From contig NZ_VKCZ01000019.1 in the NCBI RefSeq assembly GCF_009299835.1, positions 62,001 through 126,000 on the forward strand: 64,000 nucleotides of DNA, written 5' to 3'. The notes under the pieces are model-generated. The model ran no database searches. It was not told where the DNA came from and saw only the letters and a program-made list of their open reading frames with translations. This DNA comes from Microlunatus speluncae. Lineage in GTDB: Bacteria > Actinomycetota > Actinomycetes > Propionibacteriales > Propionibacteriaceae. Positions 1 to 7,677 of this stretch are shown here, one piece after another. Numbering within the stretch: the first letter of the stretch is position 1; each line of letters begins with the position of its first letter. A program made the position numbers and the translations under genes.

Positions 1-96
1 TCCACCTCGCTTCGGGCACTTCGGACGTGGGCACTCTATCCGTCGGCGCGGCGTCGGCCGGGCTCCGACGGCCGCCGACCCGACGTGGTCCACGGG

Positions 97-513
97 TCAA
101 TCGACCTGGAATCGATAGACCGCCGGGGGAGACCGGTCGTCCTTGATCGTCGCGGTGCCAGGCCGGGCGGTCTCCGGAATGTGGACCGTGACGTTGAAGC
201 CGAAGTCCTGGCCGGCGGGCGTGAAACGGCCCAGCCGCTGTGGTTGGCCGCCGGGCAGGGTGAGGGTCAACTCCACGTCCGGCAGCGGAACCAGCGGATC
301 ATTGCGACAGGTGTCGTTGCAGGTGCTGGTGTACCAGTGCCCATAGATCTCGACGCTGTCCCCGGCGCGCACGGTAGGGGTTGGTGCGCCGTAGCTGCCA
401 GCTGGTGGTTGGTCGTCGAGGTAGGGCCCGACGCAGGATGCCGCGCAGCCAACGGAAACCGTGCATGCCACGAGCAGCGGCATCAGGAGCAGTAGCCAGC
501 AAAGGCGCTTCAT
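97..513 (-). CDS. Small predicted lipoprotein
   Basis: The 138-residue product starts MKRLCWLLLLMPLLVAC, a short basic head, a hydrophobic stretch and a lipobox (LVAC), so it should be exported and lipidated at about Cys17. The mature part is a compact, probably beta-rich domain with several cysteines (GCAASC, CNDTC) and no catalytic motif that I recognise. It lies downstream of and in the same direction as the Fic gene with a gap of about 100 bp. Function unknown; the lipoprotein call rests only on the signal and lipobox. Confidence 0.7.
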   Translation of the reverse strand: MKRLCWLLLLMPLLVACTVSVGCAASCVGPYLDDQPPAGSYGAPTPTVRAGDSVEIYGHWYTSTCNDTCRNDPLVPLPDVELTLTLPGGQPQRLGRFTPAGQDFGFNVTVHIPETARPGTATIKDDRSPPAVYRFQVD

Positions 514-609
514 GAATGGATTGTGGTCGAACCGAACTCGGAGAACCGCACGACAGCCAAGATCGCAAACCGATCGTGACGACTATGGACGCTCCGGCAC
601 CGGCCTTCC

Positions 610-1332
610 TCAGGGCAAGCGGCGCCGGGACCAGGTCGCGGTTCGACCCACCGAGTCTGGCTCGACGTGGCCGGCGGCTTTGAGTTGATTGAGCACCAAT
701 CGAATCGTCTGGTCGGAGACCCCTGGCAGCGCGACCCGGATGTCGCCGATCTGGAACGAGGCGGGTGCGTGGTTGACCACGTAGTCGCGGACCCGGTCTT
801 GTTTGCTGCCGTCTGACCGGGCCCGGGAGGTGAGTGAGGCGAACTCCTCATAGGACCTGGCGACGATGGTGACGATGGTGACGAAGTATCGGAGCCAAGG
901 CCACGGATCGTGTCGGGCTCGGTGCCACTGTGCGGTCGAGCCGAGCAGCGCTGCGTAGTAGGCATCCGCCGACTGCGCGATGGACGTTTCGAGCGAGACA
1001 TAGCGGGTCACCTCGTAACCGGCATCCTGGAGCAGCGCGTTGGTGAGCGCCCGAGTGATCCTGCCGTTTCCATCGAGGAATGGGTGGATCGTGAGGAGAT
1101 CGAGCGCGAAGAGCCCGATCATGATCACGGGATGATGCCGGGCATCCTGCTGGGCCGCGAGATACCGATCGATCAACTCGGCGACATGGCCCGGTGTTTC
1201 GGCCGCTGAAACGGGAGTGAACCGCTTGACCCGGGTCCCGTCCGGAAGCCGGTCGACGACGACATTGTCGGTCGTCTTGAACGGACCCCCGGTTACCTCG
1301 GTGTAGCGGAACAGCAGCCGGTGCAAGTGCAT
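610..1332 (-). CDS. Fic-domain protein with C-terminal winged helix; N-terminal coding region lacks a start codon
   Basis: Fic proteins transfer AMP or other nucleotides to protein hydroxyls. The catalytic motif HPFLDGNGRITR is intact (antisense around 1050-1090), and the last 60 residues (FQIGDIRVALPGVSDQTIRLVLNQL is the region) look like a winged helix, typical of Fic proteins that regulate their own genes. The coordinates use the only canonical start (ATG at 1332). However, the same frame stays open upstream to about 1533 and encodes a conserved Fic N-terminus that includes the inhibitory-helix motif SSAIEG. No ATG, GTG or TTG occurs in that extension, and a TAA closes it at 1534-1536. The gene is therefore either truncated or uses an unusual start. 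A palindrome lies immediately upstream. Confidence 0.75.
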   Translation of the reverse strand: MHLHRLLFRYTEVTGGPFKTTDNVVVDRLPDGTRVKRFTPVSAAETPGHVAELIDRYLAAQQDARHHPVIMIGLFALDLLTIHPFLDGNGRITRALTNALLQDAGYEVTRYVSLETSIAQSADAYYAALLGSTAQWHRARHDPWPWLRYFVTIVTIVARSYEEFASLTSRARSDGSKQDRVRDYVVNHAPASFQIGDIRVALPGVSDQTIRLVLNQLKAAGHVEPDSVGRTATWSRRRLP

Positions 1333-1522
1333 GATCAGCCCGACATTGAGTGGTTGCCATGGTTCGCGGTAGAGGTGGTCGAGGGCCGCCCGATAGCCGG
1401 CCAGCTCCTGCTCGCTGCGGGTTCGGAGATGCTCCGAGTCGCCTTGAACGATTTCGGCAGCGCGCCGGCGATCCTCGACGACGACTCCTTCGATGGCTGA
1501 CGATGCCTCGATGCTGGCGACT

Positions 1523-1557
1523 AAACTAACTAATTAACAGGGCAGATTAGTTAGTTT
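1523..1557. promoter_or_regulatory. 11-bp inverted repeat upstream of the Fic gene
   Basis: AAACTAACTAA (1523-1533) and TTAGTTAGTTT (1547-1557) are perfect reverse complements separated by 13 bp. This is a strikingly AT-rich island between the Fic gene and the GNAT-like gene. Each arm also contains the tandem element CTAA-CTAA. It is a good candidate operator for the winged-helix part of the Fic protein. It overlaps the first codons of the open Fic frame. Operator function is inferred. Confidence 0.5.
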
Positions 1558-1573
1558 GGTCAGTTCTTGGCGG

Positions 1574-2266
1574 TCAGGACGAGAGCCAGACCCGATGCGG
1601 GCCGACCGGGGTGAAGCTGGCAGCGAGGGCGTCGGTCAGGTCCTGGTCGCGTTCGTAGCCGACCAGGTCGCGGCCCGGGAAGAGCAGCTCGGCCATGATC
1701 ATGATCTCCGCCCAGCCGCCCGGTTCGACATCGGCCCAGACGTTCGACACGGCGACGACTGACCCGGTCCGGTGCAGCACGGCACCGCCGGTCAGCCGGC
1801 CGTCCCGGGTCCGGGCCAGGATCCGCAGCTCCGGCAGCCGCAGGGCGGCCTCGGTCAGCACGCCGACGTAGTCGTGCCGCCGGCTCCACTCCGCCAACAG
1901 TTCCGGCGACGTGATCACGGACCAGTCCTCGGGGTGAGCGGCTCCCGTTCGGGGCGCCGGCGCGTGCACCCAGGTGGCGTCGAACAGCACGGTGAAGCCC
2001 TGGTCGGCAAGATCAAGATCGACGAAGTTGTCGGCGATCGAGGAGTCGAAGTCGGGGCCGAGCAGTTCGATCACCCGGGCCGGTTCCAACCCGGGCTGCA
2101 GCGTCATCGCGCCCGAGTGCCAGGGCGGCCCCGGATCGGTGCCGAGCCAGAGCCCGTCGACCGTCCGGAATCCCTTGCCGTGCAGGCCGTAGGCCATTTC
2201 GTACCAGGCTCGGCTGGCGCCGGTCGCGGCCGCCAGTCGATCATCCGGAACCCGTACGTCACTCAT
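1574..2266 (-). CDS. GNAT-like protein of unknown substrate
   Basis: The product has 230 residues. The C-terminal third (VLTEAALRLPELRILARTRD..., then GYERDQDL and the terminal PVGPHRVWLSS) resembles the end of GNAT acyltransferases, where a late Gly-Tyr-Glu stretch precedes the last strand. I do not see a clear acetyl-CoA P-loop (R/Q-x-x-G-x-G/A), so the assignment is weak. Its ATG overlaps the stop of the PucR-family gene by 4 bp (ATGA), so the two are co-translated and probably functionally linked. Confidence 0.5.
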   Translation of the reverse strand: MSDVRVPDDRLAAATGASRAWYEMAYGLHGKGFRTVDGLWLGTDPGPPWHSGAMTLQPGLEPARVIELLGPDFDSSIADNFVDLDLADQGFTVLFDATWVHAPAPRTGAAHPEDWSVITSPELLAEWSRRHDYVGVLTEAALRLPELRILARTRDGRLTGGAVLHRTGSVVAVSNVWADVEPGGWAEIMIMAELLFPGRDLVGYERDQDLTDALAASFTPVGPHRVWLSS

Positions 2267-3471
2267 GGCTTCAGCAGTCGGCCGAGGGTGAGCGCCATCC
2301 GCAACGTGTACGCGTCCCGGGGATCGGTCGGGCTGTAGCCGGAGACCTCGTGGATCCGGCGCAACCGGTAGCGCACCGTGTTGGCGTGCACGAACAGCGC
2401 CCGCGCAGCGGCCTCGACCGAGTTGCCGTGATCAAGGAACATGATCAAGGTCTCCAGCAGTCCGCCGCCGGCCTGGGTGAGCGGGAGATAGACGTCGTGG
2501 GCGAGAGCACGACGGGCGTGCCCGTCGCCGGACAGGGCTCGCTCGGGCAGCAGGTCGAGCGCGTCGACCGGCCGCGGCGCCTCCGGCCAGGCGGCGGCCG
2601 CGCGGAAGCCGGAGAGGGCACCGCGAGTGCTCGCCGGGGCGTCCATCAGATGCTCCACGGCCGGGCCGACCACGACCGGGCCCGGGCCGAACCGATCGAC
2701 GAACCGGGCTGTCGCCTGGGCCGCCCGGCCCGGCTCGGCGAGCTCGGTGCCGCCGAGGATGATGGCCAGCCGATCGCCCTGGACGGCGCCGAGCATGTCC
2801 AGGCCATCGTTCATCGCGGCCCGCCGGATCGACTCGACCGCCTGGTTCGGTTCCTTCTCCGGTGCGGGCCCGACCACGACGACGACCGTCGTCGCCGAGC
2901 CCCAGCCCAGCGTCGAGGCGCGGGAGAGCACCGCCTCGTCGGTCTCGCCGCGGAGCACCGCGTCGACCACCAACGCCTCCAGCCGGGCATCCCAGGCGCC
3001 GCGCAGCTCGGCCGCCCGGGCGTAGATCTCGGCGGCCGAGAAGGCGATCTCCCGGCTGTAATGCAGGATCCCCGCGTGCAGCACCGGTCGGTCGGCGCGC
3101 GGCATCAGTTCGTCGATCTGCTGCTCGACCACGTCGGTCGTGGTGCGGACCAGCTCGACGGTCTGATAGAGCGAGATCTTCCGGGCCAGCTCGCGCGGCG
3201 CCGAACCGAAGACGTCGATCGTGCTCGGGTCGGCCGGGTCGGGCTCGCTGAACCAGCGGACGAAGCCGTCGATGCCGGCCTGCGCGACCAGCGTGATCCA
3301 GGACCGGTCCTTGGCGTCCAGCCGGCCGAACCAGGGGTGCCGCGACTCCATCTCGGCCACCGTCGCGGTCGCCATCGCACCGGTCACGGCCGCCAGCCGG
3401 CGCCCGATCGCGGCCCGCGTCTTGGCCGAGGGGAGCAGCGACCTGATGATCCCTCGAGTGGTCGCAGCCAT
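2263..3471 (-). CDS. PucR-family regulator, FasR-like
   Basis: The product has 402 residues. The N-terminal region (ESRHPWF...DRSWITLVAQAGIDGFVRWF, then VFGSAPRELARKISLYQTVELVRTT) matches what I know of actinobacterial FasR, the activator of fatty-acid synthase genes. The C-terminus carries the PucR helix-turn-helix (SVEAAARALFVHANTVRYRL). In Streptomyces and mycobacteria fasR stands next to aceE and in front of fabD-acpP-fabH/F. Here neither neighbour is present: the next gene in the operon is a GNAT-like gene, and aceE is about 18 kb away. It could be FasR or a paralogue. The family is certain, the target genes are not. Confidence 0.8.
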   Translation of the reverse strand: MAATTRGIIRSLLPSAKTRAAIGRRLAAVTGAMATATVAEMESRHPWFGRLDAKDRSWITLVAQAGIDGFVRWFSEPDPADPSTIDVFGSAPRELARKISLYQTVELVRTTTDVVEQQIDELMPRADRPVLHAGILHYSREIAFSAAEIYARAAELRGAWDARLEALVVDAVLRGETDEAVLSRASTLGWGSATTVVVVVGPAPEKEPNQAVESIRRAAMNDGLDMLGAVQGDRLAIILGGTELAEPGRAAQATARFVDRFGPGPVVVGPAVEHLMDAPASTRGALSGFRAAAAWPEAPRPVDALDLLPERALSGDGHARRALAHDVYLPLTQAGGGLLETLIMFLDHGNSVEAAARALFVHANTVRYRLRRIHEVSGYSPTDPRDAYTLRMALTLGRLLKP

Positions 3472-3490
3472 GCGCTGAGCCTATTGCAAC

Positions 3491-3709
3491 CCCGACTTGT
3501 CAGAACTAGGGAACGCTCTGGCGTGCCCTAGTGGTGTGGTCAGGAAGTTGTGTGACGTTTGCCGGCGCCCAGGCACGCACCTCGCTGCGTTCTCCTCAGT
3601 CGATCTATGACCCGATAGGTCTTCCTCGTCGGCCTGGCGATGCACGCACCTGAACACCGGCAAACGTCACACAACTTCCTGACCACACCACTAGTTCTGA
3701 CAAGTGGGG
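3491..3709. repeat. Palindrome of the TTGTCAGA family, split by an insertion
   Basis: If 3532-3690 plus one CTAG copy is removed, 3491-3531 joined to 3695-3709 forms a hairpin of about 26-bp arms with two mismatches, starting CCCGACTTGTCAGAACTAGG. It has the same outer arms as the hairpins at 12058, 21835 and 57880. Unlike those it lies between divergent genes (fasR-like and pirin), so it is not obviously a terminator here. Confidence 0.7.
3532..3690. mobile_element. MITE-like 159-bp element with 34-bp terminal inverted repeats and CTAG target duplication
   Basis: Positions 3532-3565 (begins TGGTGTGGTCAGGAAG) and 3657-3690 (ends CTTCCTGACCACACCA) are perfect inverted copies of 34 bp. CTAG directly flanks both ends (3528-3531 and 3691-3694), as expected for a 4-bp target duplication. 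The 91-bp interior has no coding capacity and contains a 10-bp direct repeat, GCACGCACCT (3573-3582 and 3642-3651). The insertion interrupts an older palindrome that closes perfectly once the element is removed, which is strong evidence for transposition. No matching transposase is in the window, so it must have been mobilised in trans. The parent IS family is unknown. Confidence 0.8.
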
Positions 3710-3733
3710 GTTGGGCGTCATTAGGGTGAGGGG

Positions 3734-4768
3734 GTGAGTGATGTCGAGGCCCGGCCGGGGGAGTACGACTGCGGGTCGGCGGGTGCCGAGGGGCCGGAGG
3801 CGCTGCTGCTTCCGGCGCGTACGGTCTGGCTGGGCAAGACCACCCAGGTGGCGCGGGCGTTGCCGGACCGCACCGTGCGAATGATCGGCGCCTGGTGCTT
3901 CCTCGACCACTACGGGCCGGAGGACGTCAGCGACTCGCCCGGGATGCGGGTCTGGGCCCATCCGCACACCGGGCTGCAGACCGTGACCTGGCTGCTGGCC
4001 GGTGAGATCGACCACGCCGACAGCCTCGGCAGCCGGGTCCGGGTGCGGCCCGGCGAACTGCACCTGATGACCGCCGGCCGCGGGATCGTGCACAGCGAGC
4101 TGTCGCCGGCCGCCAAGCCGCCGATCAGCTTTTCGGGGTCCCCGCGGCGCAGTTCGGGGGAGCGCAGCGGAGGAGAACTGCGTCGTGCGGTGTTCCTGCA
4201 CGGTCTGCAGCTGTGGCTGGCGCTGCCCGACTCGGCCCGGTTCACCGAGCCGCGGTTCGTGTCCCATCCGGAGTTGCCGGTGATCACCGGCAACGGCGTG
4301 ACCGGGATCGTGCTGCTCGGCGAGATCGACGGGGTGGCCTCGCCGGCCGACACGTACACGCCATTGCTCGCGGTCGACCTCGACCTCGAACCGGGAGCCG
4401 AGATCACCCTGCCGCTGACTCCGGAGTTCGAATACGGAGCCTTCACGGTGAGCGGGACGGCCGACGTCGCCGGGACCCGGGTCGAGCATGATCAACTGCT
4501 GTATCTCGGCACCGGCCGGCGCGAGCTGGGATTGCGCAGCCGGGAAGGTGGTCGGATCCTGTTGCTCGGCGGCGAACCGTTCGCCGAGGAGATCGTGATG
4601 TGGTGGAATTTCGTCGGTCGTGATCATGACGAGGTCGCCGGCTACCGACAGGCCTGGCTGGATCGGGCCGATCGGTTTCCGCCGGTGGTCGACCGGTCCG
4701 AGCCGGTGATGGAAGCGCCGGCGATGCCCAGTGTGCCGTTACGGCCGCGGCCGCGCCGCCGGCGTTGA
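3734..4768 (+). CDS. Pirin family protein
   Basis: The product has 344 residues from GTG. It is a bicupin pirin: the N-terminal cupin carries the metal-binding HPHTGLQTVTW block followed by HADSLGS...PGELHLMTAGRGIVHSE, and the second half has the LHGLQLWLALP segment that opens the pirin C-terminal cupin. Bacterial pirins include quercetinase-type dioxygenases and metabolic regulators, so the exact role is open. There is an extra Ser/Arg/Gly-rich insertion (around residues 135-155) between the HSE metal site and LHGLQLW. The start was chosen because MSDVEARPGEY begins just after the upstream palindrome and no better start is available. Confidence 0.9.
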   Translation: MSDVEARPGEYDCGSAGAEGPEALLLPARTVWLGKTTQVARALPDRTVRMIGAWCFLDHYGPEDVSDSPGMRVWAHPHTGLQTVTWLLAGEIDHADSLGSRVRVRPGELHLMTAGRGIVHSELSPAAKPPISFSGSPRRSSGERSGGELRRAVFLHGLQLWLALPDSARFTEPRFVSHPELPVITGNGVTGIVLLGEIDGVASPADTYTPLLAVDLDLEPGAEITLPLTPEFEYGAFTVSGTADVAGTRVEHDQLLYLGTGRRELGLRSREGGRILLLGGEPFAEEIVMWWNFVGRDHDEVAGYRQAWLDRADRFPPVVDRSEPVMEAPAMPSVPLRPRPRRRR

Positions 4769-4820
4769 CCGGCCGAAGCCGACCCTGTCCGGAAGACCGG
4801 ACGCCTATTCGAGAAGGGGA

Positions 4821-5864
4821 ATGACCGTGGATCCCGTGGTCGCGTTGCGAGAGATCGCCTTCCTGCTGGAACGGAGCCGGTCCGACACCCACCGGGTCAA
4901 GGCGTACCGGCGCGCGGCCGACACGGTTGATGCCATGCCGGTCGACGTACGTCATGATCATCAGGAGCGCAACAGCTGGGCCAAGGTGGCCGGGATCGGG
5001 CCCAAGACGGCTGCCGTGATCGGTCAGGCGATGGCCGGCTCCGTGCCTGAATATCTGGCTCAGCTGCGGGCTGCGACCGCGCCGCTGGTCGAGGGTGGCG
5101 AGACGATGCGGCAGGCGCTCAAGGGTGATCTGCACTGCCATTCCGACTGGTCCGACGGCGGTAGCCCGCTGGACGAGACCATGATCACCGCCCGGTCGCT
5201 CGGCCACGAATACTGCGCGATCACCGACCACTCGCCGCGGCTCACCGTGGCCCGCGGCCTGACCACCGAACGGCGGCGGCAGCAGCTGGCAGTGATCGAG
5301 GACCTGAACGAGGCCCTGGCGCCGTTCCGGATCCTGAAGGGGATCGAGATCGACATCCTCGAGGACGGCTCGCTGGACGGTGAGGACGAACTGCTGGCCG
5401 ACCTGGAGCTCGTCGTCTCCAGCGTCCATTCCAAGCTGCGGATGGATTCGGAGTCGATGACCCACCGGATGGTCGCGGCGATCGCGAACCCGCGGACCAA
5501 CATCCTCGGCCACTGCACCGGCCGACTGATCCAGGGCGATCGCGGCACCCGGCCGGAATCGACCTTCGACGCCGAGGTCGTGTTCGAGGCCTGCCGGACG
5601 TTCGGCGTCGCGGTGGAGATCAACTCCCGGCCGGAACGCCGTGATCCGCCGACCCGGCTGCTGCAGTTGGCCGTCGAGATGGGCTGCCTGTTCTCGATCG
5701 ACACCGATGCTCACGCGCCCGGTCAGCTGGAGTTCCTGGCGTACGGCTGCGAGCGCGCGGAGGCCGCCGGCATCGACCCGGATCGGGTGATCAACACCTG
5801 GCCGGTGCAGCGGCTGCTGGACTGGTGCGCGGGCGACCTACCTGGGCGACACGACACTAGATAG
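4821..5864 (+). CDS. PHP-domain hydrolase (PolX C-terminal-like) with helix-hairpin-helix
   Basis: The start is ATG 4821, preceded by GAGAAGGGGA. Residues 1-70 form a polymerase-X-like HhH region (SDTHRVKAYRRAADTVDAMP, WAKVAGIGPKTAAVIGQAM). The rest is a PHP metal-dependent phosphoesterase: GDLHCHSDWSDGG, AITDHS, KGIEIDIL, SSVHSKLRM, ILGHCTG, EINSRPERRDPP and a final SIDTDAHAPGQL, so all usual metal ligands are present. The protein resembles the PHP module of bacterial DNA polymerase X without the polymerase domain. Histidinol-phosphatase-like activity is also possible. Confidence 0.88.
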   Translation: MTVDPVVALREIAFLLERSRSDTHRVKAYRRAADTVDAMPVDVRHDHQERNSWAKVAGIGPKTAAVIGQAMAGSVPEYLAQLRAATAPLVEGGETMRQALKGDLHCHSDWSDGGSPLDETMITARSLGHEYCAITDHSPRLTVARGLTTERRRQQLAVIEDLNEALAPFRILKGIEIDILEDGSLDGEDELLADLELVVSSVHSKLRMDSESMTHRMVAAIANPRTNILGHCTGRLIQGDRGTRPESTFDAEVVFEACRTFGVAVEINSRPERRDPPTRLLQLAVEMGCLFSIDTDAHAPGQLEFLAYGCERAEAAGIDPDRVINTWPVQRLLDWCAGDLPGRHDTR

Positions 5865-5874
5865 GGTCGAGTCC

Positions 5875-6627
5875 GTGGACGATTCCGATCTTGCCGCGGA
5901 CCTGGTGCGAGACGCGGGCACGCTGGCCGCGAAAATGCTGGCCGACGGCCTGGAGACGCACTACAAGACGTCGGTCTCCGACGTCGTCTCGGCAGCCGAT
6001 CATGCCGCCGAGGAACGAGTGCTGAGCAGGCTGATCGAGCATCGGCCCGACGACGGGGTGGTCGGCGAGGAAGGGGCGAGCCGGCCCGGCCGACGGACCT
6101 GGTACATCGATCCGGTCGACGGTACGTACAACTTCCTCAATCAGATCCCCTACTGGTGCTCGGCCATCGGGCTGGCCCAGGACGAGCTGCCCGTGGTCGG
6201 CGCGGTCTACTACCCGGCGATGGACGAACTCTGGGTCGGCGGCCCCGACCGGCCCACCACCCGCAACGCTGTGCCCGTCCCGACTCTCGAGGACCAGCCG
6301 TTGGAACGGATCTCGGTCTGCACCTACCTGCATCCGAACCGGTTCGACGATGCGGACATGTTCGAGCCGTGGCGCGCCGTCATCGCAGCCACCGCGACGA
6401 TCCGGATGCTCGGCTCCGCCTCGATCGACCTGTCCGGTGTGGCGACCGGCCGCTCCGGTCTGTTCCTGCAGAAGAACCTGAACCTGTGGGACTGGCTGCC
6501 CGGCGCAGCCCTGGTCCAGGGCGCCGGCGGCGTCGCCGAGATCTTCCCGCACCGCGGCCAGAGCTGGAATCTCGCCGGCTCCGCCCAAGCCGTGGCCGAA
6601 GCCAAGGCCCTCATCCTCGGCTGCTGA
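5875..6627 (+). CDS. Inositol monophosphatase family phosphatase
   Basis: The product has 250 residues from a GTG 10 bp after the PHP gene, so they are probably co-transcribed. It shows the family motifs in order: GVVGEEGA (metal-binding Glu), WYIDPVDGTYNF (the DPxDGTxN signature) and LWDWLPGAALVQGAGG near the C-terminus. Such enzymes are Mg- or Li-sensitive phosphatases acting on inositol phosphate, histidinol phosphate or fructose-1,6-bisphosphate, and substrate cannot be told from sequence. A repeat-rich gene-free region follows. Confidence 0.88.
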   Translation: MDDSDLAADLVRDAGTLAAKMLADGLETHYKTSVSDVVSAADHAAEERVLSRLIEHRPDDGVVGEEGASRPGRRTWYIDPVDGTYNFLNQIPYWCSAIGLAQDELPVVGAVYYPAMDELWVGGPDRPTTRNAVPVPTLEDQPLERISVCTYLHPNRFDDADMFEPWRAVIAATATIRMLGSASIDLSGVATGRSGLFLQKNLNLWDWLPGAALVQGAGGVAEIFPHRGQSWNLAGSAQAVAEAKALILGC

Positions 6628-6630
6628 ATC

Positions 6631-6718
6631 TCTCGCGCACCCGGGCTCGCGCCCTCGGTGTCTCGCGCTCCGGGTTCGCGCCCTCGGCGTCTCGCCTTCC
6701 GGGAGTTGCGTACTCGGC
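6631..6718. repeat. Three tandem ~29-bp units
   Basis: Units begin TCTCGCG or TCTCGCC at 6631, 6661 and 6690 and share a CGGG...CTCGGcG tail. The first two are close copies and the third is diverged. They begin 3 bp after the phosphatase stop codon. Confidence 0.65.
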
Positions 6719-6889
6719 CTCCCTCTCCTGGGGATTTGCCGCTCGCGGCACGTCTTTGCGCGACTTGGGAGCGGCCGGTGCCGGCTGGGCCGTGTTGAGC
6801 GGTTGCGCGATGGGCTTCTGCGGTATGCATGGGTGAAGTCGATGGTCGGGTCGAGGGCGCGGCGGGGAGGGCGGTTGCCGGTCTTGGCC

Positions 6890-6989
6890 GGTGTGGCCGG
6901 TTCGATCTGGCTTCGCGGCCGTTTCTGAAGCTTCGCGCCGTCTATTGGTGGGGCGGAGGGCGAGTAGGTGGGGCGGAGGGTGAGATTGC
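6890..6989. repeat. 100-bp direct repeat, copy 1
   Basis: This copy differs from 7169-7268 by a single base (TCTATTGG versus TCTGTTGG). It contains CTTCGCGCCGTCTATTGGTG and the paired GGGCGGAGGGcGAG elements. Similarity outside the 100 bp is weaker but extends for some tens of bases upstream. A shortened, diverged third copy is at 7434-7480. Confidence 0.85.
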
Positions 6990-7168
6990 CGGGTCGGGCT
7001 GCCCTCCGACTCGCGGTGTTGGGTCTCGCGGTCGTCGGCGTCGTGGAAGGCGGTCCGCGGGCCGAGGTGTTGGCGGCGCGGTGGGTGCCCGCGGTGGGTC
7101 CGCGCCGTCACGGGTGGGGCGGTGGTCGGGTCGCCGGCGCGCCAGGAAGGGCGGGTGCCGGTTTGACT

Positions 7169-7268
7169 GGTGTGGCCGGTTCGATCTGGCTTCGCGGCCG
7201 TTTCTGAAGCTTCGCGCCGTCTGTTGGTGGGGCGGAGGGCGAGTAGGTGGGGCGGAGGGTGAGATTGC
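7169..7268. repeat. 100-bp direct repeat, copy 2
   Basis: 99 of 100 bases are identical to 6890-6989, with a start-to-start distance of 279 bp. The near-identity in noncoding DNA implies recent duplication or gene conversion. Confidence 0.85.
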
Positions 7269-7433
7269 AGGGCCGGTCGGGCCGGTTGGCTCTCCGGCTC
7301 GCCGGGGTTCGGGTCTCGCCGTCGAGTGGGTTTGGCATCGGCGTCGCCTGGGCCGAGGCAAGGCAGCTCATGGCTCGGCTCGCGGGGCCGGGGACTTGCC
7401 GGTCCACAGGTCTGCTTCGCTCCACTTTCTCGG

Positions 7434-7480
7434 GCTTCGCGCCCTCTATTGGTGGGGCGAAGGGCGAGTAGGTGGCGCGG
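7434..7480. repeat. Diverged third copy of the repeat
   Basis: It shares CTTCGCGCC(C/G)TCTATTGGTG, GGGCG and GGGCGAGTAGGTGG with the 100-bp copies but has GGGCGAAGGGC where they have GGGCGGAGGGC. The change makes a CTTCGC...GCGAAG hairpin possible. Confidence 0.6.
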
Positions 7481-7548
7481 AGCGGGTGTGCCGGCTCGGC
7501 CGGGCGTCCGGGTCTCGGTCCTGGGGAGCGGGGATCGCGCCGCCTGTA

Positions 7549-7567
7549 GCTGGGGCGAAGCCCCAGC
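7549..7567. terminator. Strong GAA-loop hairpin, possible terminator of the nitroreductase operon
   Basis: The sequence GCTGGGGCGAAGCCCCAGC forms an 8-bp perfect stem with a GAA loop. It is 110 bp beyond the nitroreductase stop (minus strand). No U-run follows, so termination activity is uncertain. Confidence 0.4.
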
Positions 7568-7677
7568 AGAGGCCGCGCGACGGTGCCGAAAGGATCGGTC
7601 GGGCCGCGGAGGGCCCACGAGTGGACTGGTTGGCCACGGGTTTGGGCGATTCCGGTGGTCAAGGTCCGCCCGCGGGG

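Larger units (their letters stand above)
6628..7677. other. Gene-free 1.05-kb repeat block
   Basis: The block lies between the convergent phosphatase and nitroreductase operons. It has very long open frames on both strands, but all of them are low-complexity Arg/Pro/Gly sequence with no domain, as expected for G+C-rich noncoding DNA. It contains three tandem 29-30-bp units, two nearly identical 100-bp direct repeats, a shorter third copy and a strong short hairpin (each listed separately). I see no RNA gene in it. Confidence 0.7.
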
